NCBI GenBank assembly: GCA_964385045.1
Contig: CAYLNM010000108.1
Location: 1-15,719 of the forward strand
From: CAYLNM01 sp964385045
Lineage (GTDB): Bacteria; Planctomycetota; Phycisphaerae; Phycisphaerales; SM1A02
Direction of reading: 5' to 3'
Length of the DNA stretch: 15,719 nt
A model generated the notes under the pieces. That model was not told the DNA's origin. It ran no database searches and saw only the letters and a program-made list of their open reading frames with translations. Positions 14,928 through 15,719 of the stretch are shown piece after piece. The first letter of the stretch is position 1, and each line of letters opens with the position of its first letter. A program made the position numbers and the translations under genes.

Positions 14928-15517
14928 CGTCGGGGCCGTGGGCGACGGCCGCGTCCGGGCCGCCTCGACCGGGCACGGACCGGCGGCATCCTCCGACCGG
15001 CCCGGGCACCGACTCCACGCCCGGCCCGCGGCACGATCGCGCGGTCGTCGGCGTGTAGCATGGGCTCGCGATCCCCGTCCGTCCGAGCCGCGCCCCGATC
15101 GCCCCGTCGGCCGGTCGTCGTCCGTGCCCACGGCGGCGCCGCCCCCGATCGCCCCATCGCCCGGAGCCCCGCCGTGCCCGACCCCGCCCTCCTCCGACGT
15201 CCGCCGGGGCCACGCGGCCATCGATCGCTCGCATCGGACGGCCGCGTCATGGCCCCCGGCCTCGCTCCCGACGGCCGGGGGGCGGGCGCCGAGCCCATCC
15301 ACGACGTCGGTACGGCGATCGCGCACGCGGACCTCGCCCACCTCGAGCGGGCGGCCGGACCGCGGTGCGCCGACGCCATGACGCGCCGAGAGGATCCTCG
15401 CTCCCGGCGAGCCGCTCCCACCGGCCCGGCCGCAGCACGATCAGCGACGACGGCGTGAGCCCCCGGGCCACCGCACGGACGGGCCCTCGAGACGACGCGC
15501 GCCACCCCGGGATCGAT
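14928..15517. other. Divergent intergenic region between sbtAB and kinase 5
   Basis: No gene is supported in this stretch. It has long open frames on both strands, but their products are Arg/Pro/Gly-rich and unlike any family I know. One forward frame (ATG 15060 to TGA 15458, 132 codons) keeps GC-rich third positions over about 15247-15400 and could be a small or decayed gene; I do not call it. A 13-base exact direct repeat (CCCCGATCGCCCC at 15093-15105 and 15143-15155) lies in its middle. The region must hold the control signals for sbtA and probably for kinase 5. Confidence 0.4.
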
Positions 15518-15521
15518 GAGG
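15518..15521 (+). promoter_or_regulatory. Ribosome binding site of kinase 5
   Basis: GAGG lies eight bases before the ATG at 15530. Unlike kinases 1-3, this copy has a plausible Shine-Dalgarno and no TANNNT box at -12 to -7, where GAGGCT is found. Confidence 0.4.
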
Positions 15522-15529
15522 CTTCCCCC

Positions 15530-15719
15530 ATGCCGCAGCGCATCGGACCATTCGAGGTGCTCCGCGAGATCGGCCGCGGCGGCATGGGCGTGGTGCACCT
15601 CGCGCGCGACGCCCGCCTCGACCGCGATGTCGCCATCAAGGCGCTCCCGGAGCACCTGGCCGCCGACCCCGCCCGCCTCGAGCGCTTCGAGCGCGAGGCC
15701 CGGACCCTCGCGGGGGTGA
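15530..15719 (+). CDS. Ser/Thr protein kinase, 5' part only (kinase 5)
   Basis: The first 63 codons of a fifth paralogue; the gene continues past the right edge. It reads M-P-Q-R-I-G-P-F-E-V with P-loop G15-R-G-G-M-G20 and catalytic Lys37 (V-A-I-K-A-L-P), aligning gaplessly with kinases 1-3 up to R-E-A-R-T-L-A. The next two codons give G-V, where the other four copies have Q-L followed by S/N-H-P. The ATG at 15530 is set by this alignment. The mismatch falls in the last seven bases of the window, so it may be a contig-end error rather than real divergence. The reading frame has no stop before the edge. A membrane segment and propeller are expected by analogy but cannot be seen. Confidence 0.85.
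   Translation, partial: MPQRIGPFEVLREIGRGGMGVVHLARDARLDRDVAIKALPEHLAADPARLERFEREARTLAGV

Noticed and set aside
13336..15381. Long forward open frame opposite sbtA and sbtB
   Set aside because: The translation is Asp/Glu/Arg/His-rich shadow sequence, while the minus strand encodes two recognisable proteins with family motifs.
15060..15458. Possible small gene of 132 codons before kinase 5
   Set aside because: The first half is Arg/Pro-rich, no ribosome binding site or family similarity is seen, and only the middle has coding-like codon use.

Overview
The window is very GC-rich DNA from a bacterium that is most likely a planctomycete (Phycisphaerae-like). The placement is inferred from large Ser/Thr kinases fused to TolB/PD40 beta-propellers, a planctomycete-style tyrosine integrase fragment and the scarcity of Shine-Dalgarno sites. 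Acidobacteria, Gemmatimonadota or another GC-rich group rich in such kinases cannot be excluded without a phylogeny.

Layout. Positions 2-181 hold a decayed tyrosine-integrase fragment, followed by about 570 bases with no recognisable gene. Two kinase-propeller genes follow in tandem (760-3459 and 3493-6300), then a flavodoxin-family NADPH-dependent FMN reductase (6609-7349), then two more kinase-propeller genes that overlap by four bases (7796-10609 and 10606-13332). On the opposite strand, converging on the fourth kinase, lie sbtA (13873-14880), a sodium-dependent bicarbonate transporter, and sbtB (13540-13857), its PII-like regulator. A fifth kinase gene begins at 15530, diverges from sbtA and runs off the right edge.

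How the genes may work together. The four complete kinases share nearly the same Hanks-type kinase domain (P-loop, catalytic Lys, HRD, DFG, a long S/T-P-rich activation loop), then one membrane segment near residue 300, then unrelated beta-propellers of 570-610 residues. They look like a locally duplicated receptor family with one conserved output and different inputs. Kinases 1 and 2 carry an exact 352-base identical tract in the kinase domain, consistent with recent gene conversion. Kinases 1 and 3, and more weakly kinase 2, have a TANNNT-like -10 box at exactly -12 to -7 from the ATG and no close Shine-Dalgarno, which suggests leaderless mRNAs. SbtA-SbtB would import and gate bicarbonate. 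Its position between two kinase genes is notable, but a functional link is only an inference.

I see no rRNA, convincing tRNA, CRISPR array or complete mobile element.
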